Notes: a model not told the origin generated them from the letters alone. A DNA stretch of 64,000 bases from Campylobacter subantarcticus LMG 24377 (GCF_000816305.1 NZ_CP007773.1:496001-560000), one strand, 5' to 3'. Shown: positions 52,341 to 62,021, numbered from the stretch's first letter. Numbers and translations are program-made.

Positions 52341-52346
52341 TATAAT
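52341..52346 (+). promoter_or_regulatory. Promoter -10 box of the second dsb gene
   Basis: TATAAT lies 48 bases before the ATG at 52394, and TAGGAG at 52381-52386 is the ribosome binding site. It would drive the second dsb gene, dsbI and assT. Confidence 0.55.
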
Positions 52347-52393
52347 AAATTGCAAATATTTATTATATATAAAATACAAATAGGAGAAATAAA

Positions 52394-53056
52394 ATGAAAT
52401 TCAACTTAAATAATTTGTCAAAAGCAATGGCGGCAGCTGCTTTTGTTCTTGGTGTGAGTGCAAATGCACTTAGTGAGGGTAAAGAGTATGTGGTTTTAAA
52501 AACACCTATCCCAAATGCACAAAATTCTTTAATAGAAGTATTTTCTTATCGTTGCACACATTGTTATGATCATCATAAGTTTAATACCATGTCAAAAGTC
52601 AAAGAAAAATTACCACAATTAACTTATAAATTTTATCCTGTTAGCTCTATGGGTGATTATGGTAAGCAAGCTAATGAAATTTTTGCTTTTGCTGCTTTTA
52701 AAGATGAGCAAAATAAAGTAAGTCAAAGCGATAAAAATAGTTTAACTCATAAAGCTTCTGAAGCATATTTTAATGCTTATTTTAAGAAAAAACAAAGATG
52801 GGGAAATGGAGCCAATCCTGAAGCGTTTTATGAAGTAGGATTAAAAGCAATTTCAGCAAGCAAAGAAGATTTAGATAACTTTTTAAAAACTCCTGAGGCT
52901 AGTGAAATTTTAAAATCTTATGAAAATGCTAATGATATCTCTAAAAACTATGGTACACCTGCATTTGTGGTAAATGGTAAATACCAAATCATACCACAAG
53001 CTATCACATCTCCACAAGCTTTAATAGAAATAACAGAAGAATTAAGCAAGATGTGA
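52394..53056 (+). CDS. DsbA/DsbL-like thiol oxidase, second copy
   Basis: A 220-residue periplasmic protein with a signal peptide (1-25), thioredoxin fold, active site C54-T-H-C57 and cis-proline loop [12 protein letters not shown]. It is paralogous to the upstream copy, but with a different dipeptide between the cysteines. It is close to the dsbI gene, with AAG ATG TGA followed 13 bases later by the dsbI ATG. Probably reoxidised by that membrane partner. Confidence 0.92.
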   Translation: MKFNLNNLSKAMAAAAFVLGVSANALSEGKEYVVLKTPIPNAQNSLIEVFSYRCTHCYDHHKFNTMSKVKEKLPQLTYKFYPVSSMGDYGKQANEIFAFAAFKDEQNKVSQSDKNSLTHKASEAYFNAYFKKKQRWGNGANPEAFYEVGLKAISASKEDLDNFLKTPEASEILKSYENANDISKNYGTPAFVVNGKYQIIPQAITSPQALIEITEELSKM

Positions 53057-53069
53057 TTTGAGGTATTTT

Positions 53070-53807
53070 ATGAGTTCTTGTCCTATTAGTAAAATCACCA
53101 CTTGGCAAAATACTAGGTTGCCTTGGTTAATAATGGTTATAGCTATGGTAAGCTTAACTTTCATAGCGCACTTTTTATTTCAAGAATATCTTTATATGGA
53201 ACCTTGTGAGCAGTGTGTTTATATAAGATTTGCTATGTTAACTATGGCTTTTGGTGGTATTTTAGCCTTGATAGATCCTAAAAATGATTATCTAAAAATT
53301 TTTGCTTATATTTTTGTTTTTTGGGGTATATGGCTTGGTATAGAGTATTGTATTACTCTTAATCATATCCACGAGGTAGTGCATTCAGAAAATCCTTTTG
53401 CTGGTGTTGATGGATGTAGAGAAATTCCTATATATCCTTTTAATTTACCATTGCATGAATGGGCACCAGGATGGTTTTTACCAACAGGTGAGTGTGGTAT
53501 GGATACACCTATAATACCTGAAGATATTTATGGTAGTTTAAATGCTTTTCAGAAATTTTTTGTTGGAACTCCTCCAAATTTTGAAGACGGGTTGTATAGT
53601 AATGGTTGGTACCTGATTCCTAGTATGGAATTTATAAATATGGCGATTTGTTGTTTGTTAATCTTCATTATTTGTTTGGTGATTTTAGGAAGTATGTTTA
53701 TTTCTTATGTATTTTTACATTCTAAGGCTAAAATTTATGCTTTAATTGTTTTGGTGTTTGTGATTATTCTTAAAATTTTAGGTGAGCCAAGTGTGCAAAT
53801 GGCTTAG
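53070..53807 (+). CDS. dsbI: DsbB/DsbI-like membrane disulfide oxidoreductase
   Basis: Inner-membrane protein of 245 residues that would pass electrons from DsbA/DsbL to quinones. It has membrane segments at about 20-37, 57-75, 78-95 and a C-terminal pair near 190-235. [12 protein letters not shown] carries the periplasmic CXXC (near 47-50); DGCREIP and GECGMD carry the second cysteine pair. The TTG at 53058 is not needed: the ATG at 53070 has GAGG at 53060-53063. The C-terminal region is longer than in DsbB, as in DsbI. The end of the gene lies just upstream of assT. Confidence 0.92.
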   Translation: MSSCPISKITTWQNTRLPWLIMVIAMVSLTFIAHFLFQEYLYMEPCEQCVYIRFAMLTMAFGGILALIDPKNDYLKIFAYIFVFWGIWLGIEYCITLNHIHEVVHSENPFAGVDGCREIPIYPFNLPLHEWAPGWFLPTGECGMDTPIIPEDIYGSLNAFQKFFVGTPPNFEDGLYSNGWYLIPSMEFINMAICCLLIFIICLVILGSMFISYVFLHSKAKIYALIVLVFVIILKILGEPSVQMA

Positions 53808-53829
53808 TAGTATTGAAAAAGGAGAAAAA

Positions 53830-55686
53830 ATGAAAATTAGTAAAATTGTAAGTAATGTTTTACTTGCTAGTGGTGTTGTTGTGATGATACCAAGTGTTTC
53901 TTTGGCTATAGGTGGACCTAGTGGTGCTAGTATTAATTGGGAGATTCAAGGTAAAATTGGCGCTATAAAGATAAATCCTTATGGTTTATCCCCGCTTAGT
54001 GCTGTAATTATGGATGGTGGACACAAACTAAAAGATGTGAGTGTAACTATAGTTCCAAAACCGAATGGACAAATTATATCTTATAAGGTAAACCCTAGTA
54101 AAATTAAAACATATGGTGGAATTCCTATTTTTGGACTTTATCCATCGTATTTAAACACAGTAAAAGTAAGCTATACTAAAACTGCTTTTGGAAAAAGTGA
54201 AAAAGTAGTAGATGAGGTATATAAAATAGCAACTGGTGGAGTAAATATAGAGCCAAGTGGAAGTATTATGCAAAGAGGTGTGCCTTTTGAAAAAGTAGAA
54301 GTAATTAAAGTAGATAAAGGTTTTGAAGATAGGTTGTATTTAGTTAATAATGTCCCGGGAAAACAAAGTGGAAAAGGTTCTCAAGCTGTATGGAATAACC
54401 CTGCTGGAGGTGCAATGGAGTGGGATGAGAATTCAAATGTATTTATTGTTGATACTAAAGGTGAAATTCGTTGGTATTTAGACAGTGATAAATTAATGGA
54501 TTGGGATAACATTTATAACCGTGGTATTATGATGGGATTTAGGCAAAATACTGATGGAACTTTAACTTGGGGTTTTGGGCAAAAATATGTTAAGTATGAT
54601 TTAATGGGTAGAGAAATTTTTAATCGTCTTTTGCCTTCTTCTTATATAGATTTTTCTCATTCTATGGATAATATGCAAAATGGAAACTATCTTTTAAGAG
54701 TAGCTTCTGCTAATGTCAAACGTCCTGATGACAAAAATGTGCGTTCAGTGCGTGATGTAATAGTAGAGGTTGATAAGAATGGTAATGTAGTAGATGAGTG
54801 GAGACTTTTTGAAATTTTAGATCCATATAGAGCAAATATAATTAAAACATTAGATCAAGGTGCGGTTTGTTTAAATATAGATACTAGTAAAGCGGGAGTT
54901 ACCTTGAGTGATGAGGACTTAGCTAAAATGGATACAAGTGATTCTTTTGGTGATATAGCAGGTACTGGAGTAGGGCGTAATTGGGCACATGTAAATAGTG
55001 TAGATTATGATCCAAGTGATGATAGTATTATTATTTCAAGTCGTCATCAAAGTGCAATTATAAAAATAGGGCGTGATAAAAAAGTAAAATGGATATTAGG
55101 AGCACATAAGGGATGGGGAGAAAAATATAAAAAAGCACTTTTGCAACCTGTTGATAAAAATGGCAAAAAGATAGTTTGTGAAGATGAATATAGCAAATGC
55201 CCTGGTTATGAAAATGAAGAAGGTGGGTTTGACTTCACATGGACACAGCATACTGCTTTTAGAGTAGATGAAAAATCTGATAAAAGATATATTTACATTA
55301 CAGCTTTTGATAATGGTGATGCAAGGGGTATAGAACAACCTGCTTTTGCTTCGATGAAATATTCAAGAGCAGTTGTGTATAAAATAGATCAAAAAAATAA
55401 AACTGTAGAACAAATTTGGGAGTATGGCAAGCAAAGAGGTAGTGAGTGGTTTTCACCTGTTACTTCTTTAACTGAGTACCATAAAGATAAAAATTCTATT
55501 ATGGTTTATAGTGCTACTGCTGGAATGTCATTTGACTTAAGTAAAGGCGCTGCTGTAGGTGAGCCAAGACCTGAAATAGATGAGTTTAAATGGGGAGCTG
55601 AAGAACCTTCAGTGCAAATTCGCTTTAGTGGAACAAGTATAGGTTATCAAGCTATGCCTATTGATTTAGAAAAAGCATTTAAATAA
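53830..55686 (+). CDS. assT: Arylsulfate sulfotransferase AssT
   Basis: Periplasmic enzyme that moves sulfate from one phenol ester to another phenol. The product is 618 residues after choosing the ATG at 53830 with AAGGAG just upstream; an in-frame GTG at 53782 would add a leader that hides the signal peptide (residues 1-27). The four active-site residues known from E. coli AssT (H252, H356, R374, H436) have matches H277, H387, R405 and H474. The last two lie in SSRHQSAI and TQHTAF; H474 would form the sulfohistidine. The gene is intact here; I recall the C. jejuni NCTC 11168 counterpart as a pseudogene. Confidence 0.93.
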   Translation: MKISKIVSNVLLASGVVVMIPSVSLAIGGPSGASINWEIQGKIGAIKINPYGLSPLSAVIMDGGHKLKDVSVTIVPKPNGQIISYKVNPSKIKTYGGIPIFGLYPSYLNTVKVSYTKTAFGKSEKVVDEVYKIATGGVNIEPSGSIMQRGVPFEKVEVIKVDKGFEDRLYLVNNVPGKQSGKGSQAVWNNPAGGAMEWDENSNVFIVDTKGEIRWYLDSDKLMDWDNIYNRGIMMGFRQNTDGTLTWGFGQKYVKYDLMGREIFNRLLPSSYIDFSHSMDNMQNGNYLLRVASANVKRPDDKNVRSVRDVIVEVDKNGNVVDEWRLFEILDPYRANIIKTLDQGAVCLNIDTSKAGVTLSDEDLAKMDTSDSFGDIAGTGVGRNWAHVNSVDYDPSDDSIIISSRHQSAIIKIGRDKKVKWILGAHKGWGEKYKKALLQPVDKNGKKIVCEDEYSKCPGYENEEGGFDFTWTQHTAFRVDEKSDKRYIYITAFDNGDARGIEQPAFASMKYSRAVVYKIDQKNKTVEQIWEYGKQRGSEWFSPVTSLTEYHKDKNSIMVYSATAGMSFDLSKGAAVGEPRPEIDEFKWGAEEPSVQIRFSGTSIGYQAMPIDLEKAFK

Positions 55687-55687
55687 G

Positions 55688-55717
55688 AAAAAAGGGCTTT
55701 AAAAAAAGCCCTTTTTT
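55688..55717. terminator. Strong bidirectional terminator between assT and dcuB
   Basis: AAAAAAGGGCTTT (55688-55700) pairs with AAAGCCCTTTTTT (55705-55717). It is followed or preceded by T/A runs on both strands and touches the dcuB stop. Confidence 0.9.
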
Positions 55718-57110
55718 ATAAATATCCTGCACCTAAAGCTAAGAAATAACCTACTATACAAGAAACAATCACACCAATTAATCCTGGTAAAATAAAGCTA
55801 TGATTGATAACAAATTTACCTATTTTTGTAGTACCTGATCTGTCAAATTGTATAGTTGCAAGATCACTTGGATAAGTTGGTAAAATATAATATCCATAGC
55901 AAGCTGCTGCAAAAGCAATAATAATTCCTGGTTCAACACCAATTCCTAATGCAAGTGGCACAAAAGCCGCGATTGCTGCTGCTTGAGAATTAACAAATTT
56001 AGAAATTAATAAAAGCATAATAGCATAAGTCCAAGGATGTTCTATAACGATATTTCCTAAAGATTCTTTCATCATAGGGGTATGCACTGCAAACATAGTA
56101 TCTGCCATCCAAGAAATTCCAAAAACAGCCACCAAGGCTATCATGCCGGATTTGAAAATTTCATTTTTTGCAATTTTGCTTGCGTCAAGTTTAGTAAAGA
56201 TGATTAGTGCTGCACCTGCTAAAAGCATAAATATTTGAATAGTTGCTACCATATTCATAGGCTTAGTAGTGCCTTTTTGGGTAAATTGTGGTCTAAGCTC
56301 TGGGAAGGCTCCAAGTATAGCTACTATAGCAATAGCACCTAGAAAAATCCACATCGCTACCCATTGGATAGTTGGAAGTTTTTGTTCAAGAAGGGTTTTA
56401 CTATCGCCATAAATATATTCTCTTTGCTCTGGATTTTTAATTCTAGCTTGAAAATCTTCATCTTTGTCAAGATCTTTTCCTCTAAACCAAGAAAAAATTC
56501 CTATAGCCAAAACACCTACTAAAGTAGAAGGTATAGTAATGGCAAGTAAATCTACATAGCCATCAAATCCTGCTAAAGGATGTTTGTTGATTTCTGGATT
56601 TAAAAGTAAGGCTGTCAAGCTTACAACAGCAACCGAAACAGGACTTGCTATAATTCCAAGTTGAGAAGAAATACTAGAAGCAGCCATTGGTCTTTCCGGG
56701 CGAATGCCATTTTTAATAGCAATGTCATAAATAATAGGCATCATGGTATAAACAACATGTCCAGTTCCACAAAGCATAGTAAGAATACAAGTTACAAATG
56801 GAGCTAAAATAGTTAAGAATTTAGGATTTTTTCTTAAAACTCTTTCTGCAATTTGCAACATCACATCTAAACCGCCACTAGCTTGTAAAGTTGCACTAGC
56901 AACAACAACTGCTAAGATAGTAAGCATAACATCAATAGAAGGTTTTCCAGGTGCTACTGCAAAACCAAAACTTAAAACTAATAAACCTATACCACCTAAT
57001 AAACCTAGGGCGATACCGCCTTTTTTTGCCCCATAAAAAAGACAAATGAGAACTACGGCTAGTTGGATACTAAATTGAGTGCCTTCACTAAGACTAGTTA
57101 GTATTTCCAT
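55716..57110 (-). CDS. dcuB: Anaerobic C4-dicarboxylate transporter DcuB
   Basis: A 464-residue inner-membrane antiporter with 10-12 hydrophobic segments that exchanges fumarate for succinate in fumarate respiration. The sequence is much closer to E. coli DcuB than Dcu[48 protein letters not shown] and [10 protein letters not shown] align. The upstream spacer carries TATACT and an AAGGAGAG ribosome binding site. Its stop lies in the bidirectional terminator. Confidence 0.92.
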   Translation of the reverse strand: MEILTSLSEGTQFSIQLAVVLICLFYGAKKGGIALGLLGGIGLLVLSFGFAVAPGKPSIDVMLTILAVVVASATLQASGGLDVMLQIAERVLRKNPKFLTILAPFVTCILTMLCGTGHVVYTMMPIIYDIAIKNGIRPERPMAASSISSQLGIIASPVSVAVVSLTALLLNPEINKHPLAGFDGYVDLLAITIPSTLVGVLAIGIFSWFRGKDLDKDEDFQARIKNPEQREYIYGDSKTLLEQKLPTIQWVAMWIFLGAIAIVAILGAFPELRPQFTQKGTTKPMNMVATIQIFMLLAGAALIIFTKLDASKIAKNEIFKSGMIALVAVFGISWMADTMFAVHTPMMKESLGNIVIEHPWTYAIMLLLISKFVNSQAAAIAAFVPLALGIGVEPGIIIAFAAACYGYYILPTYPSDLATIQFDRSGTTKIGKFVINHSFILPGLIGVIVSCIVGYFLALGAGYL

Positions 57111-57198
57111 ACTCTCTCCTTGTTTTTAAAATATGCGAGAGTATAATGTAAGTTTTATTAATAGTAAATAAAATTTATTATTATTTAAATAAATATTT

Positions 57199-57233
57199 AC
57201 CAATATTTTGAATTTGTTTATCAAAATATTGGT
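57199..57233. repeat. Perfect inverted repeat between pepD and dcuB
   Basis: ACCAATATTTTG (57199-57210) and CAAAATATTGGT (57222-57233) are exact 12-bp complements with an 11-base loop, ten bases after the pepD stop. There is no T-run, so an operator for dcuB or an mRNA 3' hairpin are both possible. Confidence 0.6.
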
Positions 57234-57243
57234 TATTGTACAT

Positions 57244-58512
57244 TTATTGATAATATTTTAAGATTGTATAAAGAATTTTACTGATTTTATCAATAGAAGC
57301 TATTTCGCATTTTTCATCTGTTGAGTGAGGACTATATATATTTGGTCCTATAGAACAACATTCTAGAGGTTGTTTTTCACTTATAATACCACATTCTAAA
57401 CCAGCATGTATAGTGTAAAGCTTGGCATTTGGATTTTCTTTTTTAAAATAACTTAGAATTTCTTCTCCAAAATTAGTATCTTTATTAGCCCAAGGTGGGT
57501 AAAAATTTGCACTTGAAACTTCACAATTTTGCATCTTAAAATAAGTTAAGGTTTCAAATTCTATAGTTTTAAGCTCTTGCAAATCATTAGATCTTGCAAA
57601 AAGTTCAAAATAAAATTTACTATCTTTTTCATAAGCTAATGAAAGATTGATACTTGTTTGAACTAAATTTAATTGATGATTAAAAGTTCTAACTCCTTGT
57701 GCAAAGGCATTGATGAGATTTAAAATAGCTTGAGAATTTTTATAATATGTTCTTTTGATTTTACCTAGATAATTTATTTTAAAATGATCATTTTCTTTTG
57801 GAGGATTTTTAAAAAATACCATGATTTTAGCATGTTTTGGTATAGAATTTATTCTTTCACCTGCTTTAAATTCACAAAGCTCTCCTTGATTTTGAGTGAT
57901 AAAGTAACTTGCTTCTTTTATAGATGATTTGATATTTTTTATAATATCAATTCCTGAGTGACCACCTTTAAAATTAATCGCTTCTAACTCATAACAGTCT
58001 TCTTTTTTTTCATCTATTTCCAAATTTAAACTAGCAAAAATATCCACTCCGCCAGCACAACCTATAACAACTTCATTATCACTTTCATGATCTAAATTTA
58101 AAAGTTTGTTTGAAATTAAAGTGTGAGCAAGATTATTTGCTCCGCAAAGTCCAACTTCTTCATCATTAGTAAAAAGACATTCGATATTTTCAAATTCTTT
58201 TAAAGCTTGCATCATTAATGATACTCCTATGCCATTATCTGCACCCAAACTCGAGTTCTTGGCCTTTAAATATCCATTTTCTTCATACATTTGTATATTT
58301 GGAGCCTTTCCCATGCAAACCATATCATAATGACTTTGTAAACAAATTTTTGGTTTTCCTTTATATGCGTGGATATTACCTGCTTCATCAACATTTACTT
58401 GGCAACTTTGACTTTTAGCAAAATTAATAAGAAAATTTTTTAATTCTTCAGTATGGAAACTACAATGAGGTATTTGAGTAATTTGTTTAAAATTTTGTAT
58501 AATTTCTTGCAT
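57244..58512 (-). CDS. pepD: Aminoacyl-histidine dipeptidase (M20 family)
   Basis: A 422-residue zinc peptidase that splits dipeptides such as carnosine-type Xaa-His. Metal ligands are visible in CLQSHYDMVC (His and catalytic Asp), GADNGIGV (bridging Asp), NDEEVGLCGA (catalytic and ligand Glu) and a late HSTDEKCE His. Length is somewhat shorter than E. coli PepD (485). No signal peptide is seen, so it acts in the cytoplasm. It lies 133 bases upstream of dcuB on the same strand, separated by an inverted repeat. Confidence 0.9.
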   Translation of the reverse strand: MQEIIQNFKQITQIPHCSFHTEELKNFLINFAKSQSCQVNVDEAGNIHAYKGKPKICLQSHYDMVCMGKAPNIQMYEENGYLKAKNSSLGADNGIGVSLMMQALKEFENIECLFTNDEEVGLCGANNLAHTLISNKLLNLDHESDNEVVIGCAGGVDIFASLNLEIDEKKEDCYELEAINFKGGHSGIDIIKNIKSSIKEASYFITQNQGELCEFKAGERINSIPKHAKIMVFFKNPPKENDHFKINYLGKIKRTYYKNSQAILNLINAFAQGVRTFNHQLNLVQTSINLSLAYEKDSKFYFELFARSNDLQELKTIEFETLTYFKMQNCEVSSANFYPPWANKDTNFGEEILSYFKKENPNAKLYTIHAGLECGIISEKQPLECCSIGPNIYSPHSTDEKCEIASIDKISKILYTILKYYQ

Positions 58513-58564
58513 AAAATCTCCTTTTTTTGTAATTATGGCATATTATTATATAGGTAAGGTTTAA

Positions 58565-59089
58565 ATGAAAATTTCTATAAAACAAATTAAAATATTGATA
58601 AACTTAATAAAAGATCCAAAGAAATTGTTAATTATTCTTTTTTTGTTTGCTTTTGCTTATGTTTTAAACTATGATGATAATTCTTATATTAACGCTAAAG
58701 TAAGTCATGTAGTAGATGGAGATACTATTGAGGCTAAATTTGAAAATGAAAAGCTTAAAATTAGACTTTTTGGTATAGATGCACCTGAGAGTGATCAAGC
58801 TTATGGGAAGATGGCTACGCAATTTTTAAATGCAATTGTGTTGAATAAAGAAGTGGTTTTGAATATAAAAGATGAGGATAAATATGGTAGAATTTTAGCT
58901 ATTATGTATTTAAATGATAAAGATATTAATCAAGTTATGGTTAAAAATGGCTTTGCTTGGGCTTATGAATATTATAGTGATTTGTATGTAAATGAGCAAA
59001 ATTATGCCAAAGAAAATAAAAAAGGGTTGTGGGTAGATGAAAATCCTATAGAACCTTATAAATGGCGTAAACAAATAAGATTAAAATAG
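58565..59089 (+). CDS. Thermonuclease-family protein (SNase-like), membrane-anchored
   Basis: A 174-residue protein with an N-terminal membrane helix or signal anchor (about 20-36) and a staphylococcal nuclease-like domain from 43. VVDGDTIEA, IRLFGIDAPESDQ and DKYGRILAIMY carry the conserved D, R and E/D/R positions of the family. It is likely an exported nuclease of periplasm or surface. Nine bases separate it from the small lipoprotein gene downstream. The same pair occurs in C. jejuni (Cj0979-0978, from memory). Confidence 0.88.
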   Translation: MKISIKQIKILINLIKDPKKLLIILFLFAFAYVLNYDDNSYINAKVSHVVDGDTIEAKFENEKLKIRLFGIDAPESDQAYGKMATQFLNAIVLNKEVVLNIKDEDKYGRILAIMYLNDKDINQVMVKNGFAWAYEYYSDLYVNEQNYAKENKKGLWVDENPIEPYKWRKQIRLK

Positions 59090-59097
59090 GAAAAGAG

Positions 59098-59283
59098 ATG
59101 TTTAAAAAAATATTTTTCGTTGGGTTTTTAGCATTATTTTTTGGTGGTTGTTTTGTAAATGAAAGAGGAATTTCAAATCGATTTTATGATGATTGTAAAG
59201 AATACTATGATGCAAGCGGAACTTACCATAAAGAATGTCCAAAGAATTGGGTAGATTTACCTTTAACCCCCGATTCCTTTTAA
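59098..59283 (+). CDS. Small lipoprotein of unknown function
   Basis: A 61-residue product with a lipoprotein signal (lipobox FFGGC, lipidated cysteine at 18). The mature part is 44 residues with two further cysteines (C33, C48), possibly a disulfide. AAAAGAG at 59091-59097 is the ribosome binding site, and the last 21 bases overlap the convergent gene. Real rather than shadow because of the lipobox, the ribosome binding site and the tight spacing after the nuclease. Function unknown. Confidence 0.75.
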   Translation: MFKKIFFVGFLALFFGGCFVNERGISNRFYDDCKEYYDASGTYHKECPKNWVDLPLTPDSF

Positions 59284-59826
59284 AACAGCATTTAGTTCCT
59301 CTGGAGTAGCATCTTGCTTGGTTGATTCTTGTTGGTTTTGATTGTTATTTGTAGCAGCTTGATTTTGTTTAAGTTTGAATATATGATCATCCGTAGTAAT
59401 AACCTGAAAAGATGCGTCAAAAATTTTGATCCCATTTACAAAACCAGCTACTTTAACCTCTCTTTTTCTTGAGTCATCGCTAAACAAAGCGCTTGCTTCA
59501 AGATTTAAAATATCTCCTACTTTTAAAGGAGCATAGAAAAAGCTTCTTGAGCCTATTAAGACACTAAATTCTTTATTGATTGCAGCTTGTGCTATGTAAT
59601 TTGCTGCATTAAAAACAAAACCACTATGTACCAATCCTAGTTCATCTACTGCCATATCATGAGTTGTGATTAAAATACCTTTGGCGAAATTTCTTTCTAT
59701 ATGAGAAATACTTCCTGCTAAAGCATTGTTTATCCCTGGACAAGTGATAAGTTCTGATTTGATACGATTTAACTCTTCTGGGTCTATTAATTCTTCTATA
59801 GTAACAGCACTTACTGTTCTTGCCAT
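59263..59826 (-). CDS. Cj0977-like virulence factor, hot-dog fold
   Basis: A 187-residue cytoplasmic protein. Residues 45-150 have a hot-dog (acyl-CoA binding) fold with MAVDELGLVHSGFVFNAANYIAQAA and VLIGSRSFFYAPLKVGDIL; the tail (155-187) is glutamine/asparagine-rich. In C. jejuni this gene next to cmoB (Cj0977) is reported to be sigma-28 dependent and needed for invasion of host cells without affecting motility. It starts two bases after the cmoB stop with AAAGG upstream. The biochemical role is not established. Confidence 0.85.
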   Translation of the reverse strand: MARTVSAVTIEELIDPEELNRIKSELITCPGINNALAGSISHIERNFAKGILITTHDMAVDELGLVHSGFVFNAANYIAQAAINKEFSVLIGSRSFFYAPLKVGDILNLEASALFSDDSRKREVKVAGFVNGIKIFDASFQVITTDDHIFKLKQNQAATNNNQNQQESTKQDATPEELNAVLKGIGG

Positions 59827-59828
59827 TT

Positions 59829-60704
59829 TTACACCTTTAATTTAACATAAACTCTTTTTGGTGCTTCATAGCCTTCGTAAGTTAAATTTGAATCATTTTT
59901 ATCTAAAAATTGATCTAAAGAATAAGAGTCAATCCATTGTGTTTTTCTTTGTTCTAAAAGATCGGTTTGTTTAGTTGTTATAATTTCAAATTCACTAAAT
60001 CCAGCTCTATAACACCAATTTCTTAAACCTAATATCGACGGAATGAAAAAAATATTTGGTATTTTTGAGTAAGTTTTTTGAGGAATAAGTGCTATTTCTC
60101 TTTCATCTTCTATATACATAGTGTCTAAAAAGACTATACCATCTTTATTTAAAGATTGCTTGAGTTGTTTTAGCATGGCTATAGGATCACTACGATGATA
60201 GATCACTCCAAGACAAAAAATCACATCAAATTTTATACTATAATTTGGCACATCAGCCACGCCTAAAAGCTCATATTGTATTTGAGTTTTTGCAATAGAG
60301 TTTAAAAGTAAAAATTGTAAATAATACTTAATAGAAGGATCAAAACCTATGAGTTTCAAAGGGTTAAATTCAAGCATTTTAAACATATAATAACCATTAT
60401 TACAGCCAATATCTGCTACTATTTTGCCTTTTATTTCTTGCATATAAGGTTTTAAAATATTAAATTTAATAAAACTTCGCCATTCTGTATCTATAAATAA
60501 ATCATTAATTTTAAAAGGTCCTTTACGCCAAGGTTTTAACTCTAATGCAATGCTTTGAATCTCATCATCTAAGCTTTTATCACAAAAAATATCAAAACTT
60601 TCATTGATAAGGTAATTTGAATTTTGAACTTTTGTGCTAAGTTTTTGAATTTTTTCATATAATGGATGTTTTAAAACTTGCTTATTTAAAGCATTATTTT
60701 GCAT
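59829..60704 (-). CDS. cmoB: tRNA U34 carboxymethyltransferase CmoB
   Basis: Uses carboxy-S-adenosyl-methionine to convert 5-hydroxyuridine 34 to 5-oxyacetyl uridine in tRNAs. The 291-residue protein has the methyltransferase motif VADIGCNNGYYMFKML near 113, DVIFCLGVIYHRSDP near 176 and the N-terminal WRKGPFKI, all CmoB signatures. AAGG in AAGGAAAAATATG is the ribosome binding site. It follows the flaC terminator, so it needs its own promoter or read-through. Confidence 0.95.
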   Translation of the reverse strand: MQNNALNKQVLKHPLYEKIQKLSTKVQNSNYLINESFDIFCDKSLDDEIQSIALELKPWRKGPFKINDLFIDTEWRSFIKFNILKPYMQEIKGKIVADIGCNNGYYMFKMLEFNPLKLIGFDPSIKYYLQFLLLNSIAKTQIQYELLGVADVPNYSIKFDVIFCLGVIYHRSDPIAMLKQLKQSLNKDGIVFLDTMYIEDEREIALIPQKTYSKIPNIFFIPSILGLRNWCYRAGFSEFEIITTKQTDLLEQRKTQWIDSYSLDQFLDKNDSNLTYEGYEAPKRVYVKLKV

Positions 60705-60715
60705 ATTTTTCCTTG

Positions 60716-60739
60716 AAAAACTCCTATTTAGGAGTTTTT
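60716..60739 (-). terminator. Terminator of flaC
   Basis: AAAAACTCCT (60716-60725) pairs with AGGAGTTTTT (60730-60739) around a 4-base loop, just after the flaC stop codon on the reverse strand, ending in T residues in that direction. Confidence 0.85.
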
Positions 60740-60741
60740 GT

Positions 60742-61491
60742 TTATTGAAGTAAGCCTGCTAGTTTAGTTTGTAACATTACATTTGAATGAGCATTTGCAA
60801 ATAAAAATGCATTTTCTTTTAGGTAATTTGTATTAAAATCATTGATATTTTGAGCTAAGTCATTATTTTGTAATTTGCTTTCAGCTTCTTTAGTGTTAAT
60901 GCTAGTTTGCAAAGATGAGTTGATATTAGAATGGATAGCGTTAATTCCAACACCAATATCTGCACGTAAAGAACTTACTTGATCTTGAAAATCACGAATT
61001 CCATCTTGATTTTCAAGACTTAAATTTGCTGTACTTGGCTGATTTAAATTGATACTTTCAACTCCAATGCCAACAACAAAATCCATGCTTTGAAATACAT
61101 TTTTACCATTAAAAGTCGCATTTGAAAATGCACTATTAATTGAACTTACAAGCTTGTTTGCTTCAGTATTTAGTATATTTTTTTGTCTATCATTCAAGGC
61201 AGCATTGTTTGAGCGTACTGAAAGCTCATTGAGTTTATCTGCAGTGGTTGAGATATTATTTAGTGTTGAATCAGCAATTTGTAAAATACCCACTGAATCA
61301 TAAGCATTTAAAATACCTTGATCTATGGTGCTATATTGACTTCTTAGAGAATCAGCTATGGCTAGATTAGATCCATCAGTTCCATTTATAGCACGCATTG
61401 CAGCTATGTTTTCTAAAGCCTTTTCTTGGCTTTTTTGAGCTTGGTTTAAGTAGTGATTTTGTTGTGTTATTCCTATATCACCTATTTTCAT
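60742..61491 (-). CDS. flaC: Flagellin-like secreted protein FlaC
   Basis: A 249-residue flagellin homologue without the variable central region. The N-terminal helix (LNQAQKSQEKALENIAAMRAI) and the C-terminal helix (NDFNTNYLKENAFLFANAH) are the D0/D1 parts; the filament-building D2/D3 are absent. In C. jejuni FlaC is secreted through the flagellar export system and can bind host cells rather than forming filaments. A GATA-containing -10-like region (TGATATAAT) lies upstream near 61520 and may be sigma-28 type. It ends with its own terminator. Confidence 0.93.
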   Translation of the reverse strand: MKIGDIGITQQNHYLNQAQKSQEKALENIAAMRAINGTDGSNLAIADSLRSQYSTIDQGILNAYDSVGILQIADSTLNNISTTADKLNELSVRSNNAALNDRQKNILNTEANKLVSSINSAFSNATFNGKNVFQSMDFVVGIGVESINLNQPSTANLSLENQDGIRDFQDQVSSLRADIGVGINAIHSNINSSLQTSINTKEAESKLQNNDLAQNINDFNTNYLKENAFLFANAHSNVMLQTKLAGLLQ

Positions 61492-61523
61492 CTTTGCTCC
61501 TTTTAAAGACTTATTTTATTATA

Positions 61524-61991
61524 TCATTTTTTTGTTCTAAAATTTAAGAAAAACAAAATTACTTGTGATAACATGATAATTTTCATCACAACTTCACTTG
61601 CACTATGAATTTTTATAAATTCTTGAGTTTTAGTTGCTTCTTCTCCTAGGTTTTGTGCTTCTAAAACATAAGCAGTGAAGTAAAATACAAAAAGCAAACT
61701 TAGTGCCAAATTGATCAAAGAAATCATAAATTTTGAAAAATTTATTTTAAAAGTTAAATTTTTATCTTTAAATGAAAAAATTTCCATTAAGATAGACAAA
61801 GCACTCACACCTAGTAAAACATAGCCAAATTGCACAAAAATATGTGTCATTAAAAGCCCACTTTGAAAATGGTTTAAAACCCCTTCACCTATAAATTTAG
61901 CAGGATAAAATATAGTCGGAGCTAAAAACACACCTATGCTAATTTCAATTCCAATTAAACTTGCTAATAAAAATAAATATATTGATTTCAT
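61524..61991 (-). CDS. DUF4149-type integral membrane protein
   Basis: A 155-residue protein with four hydrophobic segments (about 3-25, 45-67, 86-107, 128-150). FLAPTIFYPAKFIGEGVLNHFQSG matches the DUF4149/TMEM205-like pattern. Function unknown. It lies upstream of flaC on the same strand, 30 bases from prmC. The order matches C. jejuni Cj0720-0723 (from memory). Confidence 0.8.
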   Translation of the reverse strand: MKSIYLFLLASLIGIEISIGVFLAPTIFYPAKFIGEGVLNHFQSGLLMTHIFVQFGYVLLGVSALSILMEIFSFKDKNLTFKINFSKFMISLINLALSLLFVFYFTAYVLEAQNLGEEATKTQEFIKIHSASEVVMKIIMLSQVILFFLNFRTKK

Positions 61992-62021
61992 ATTTTCTCC
62001 TATAATAAAGATAATTATAGT

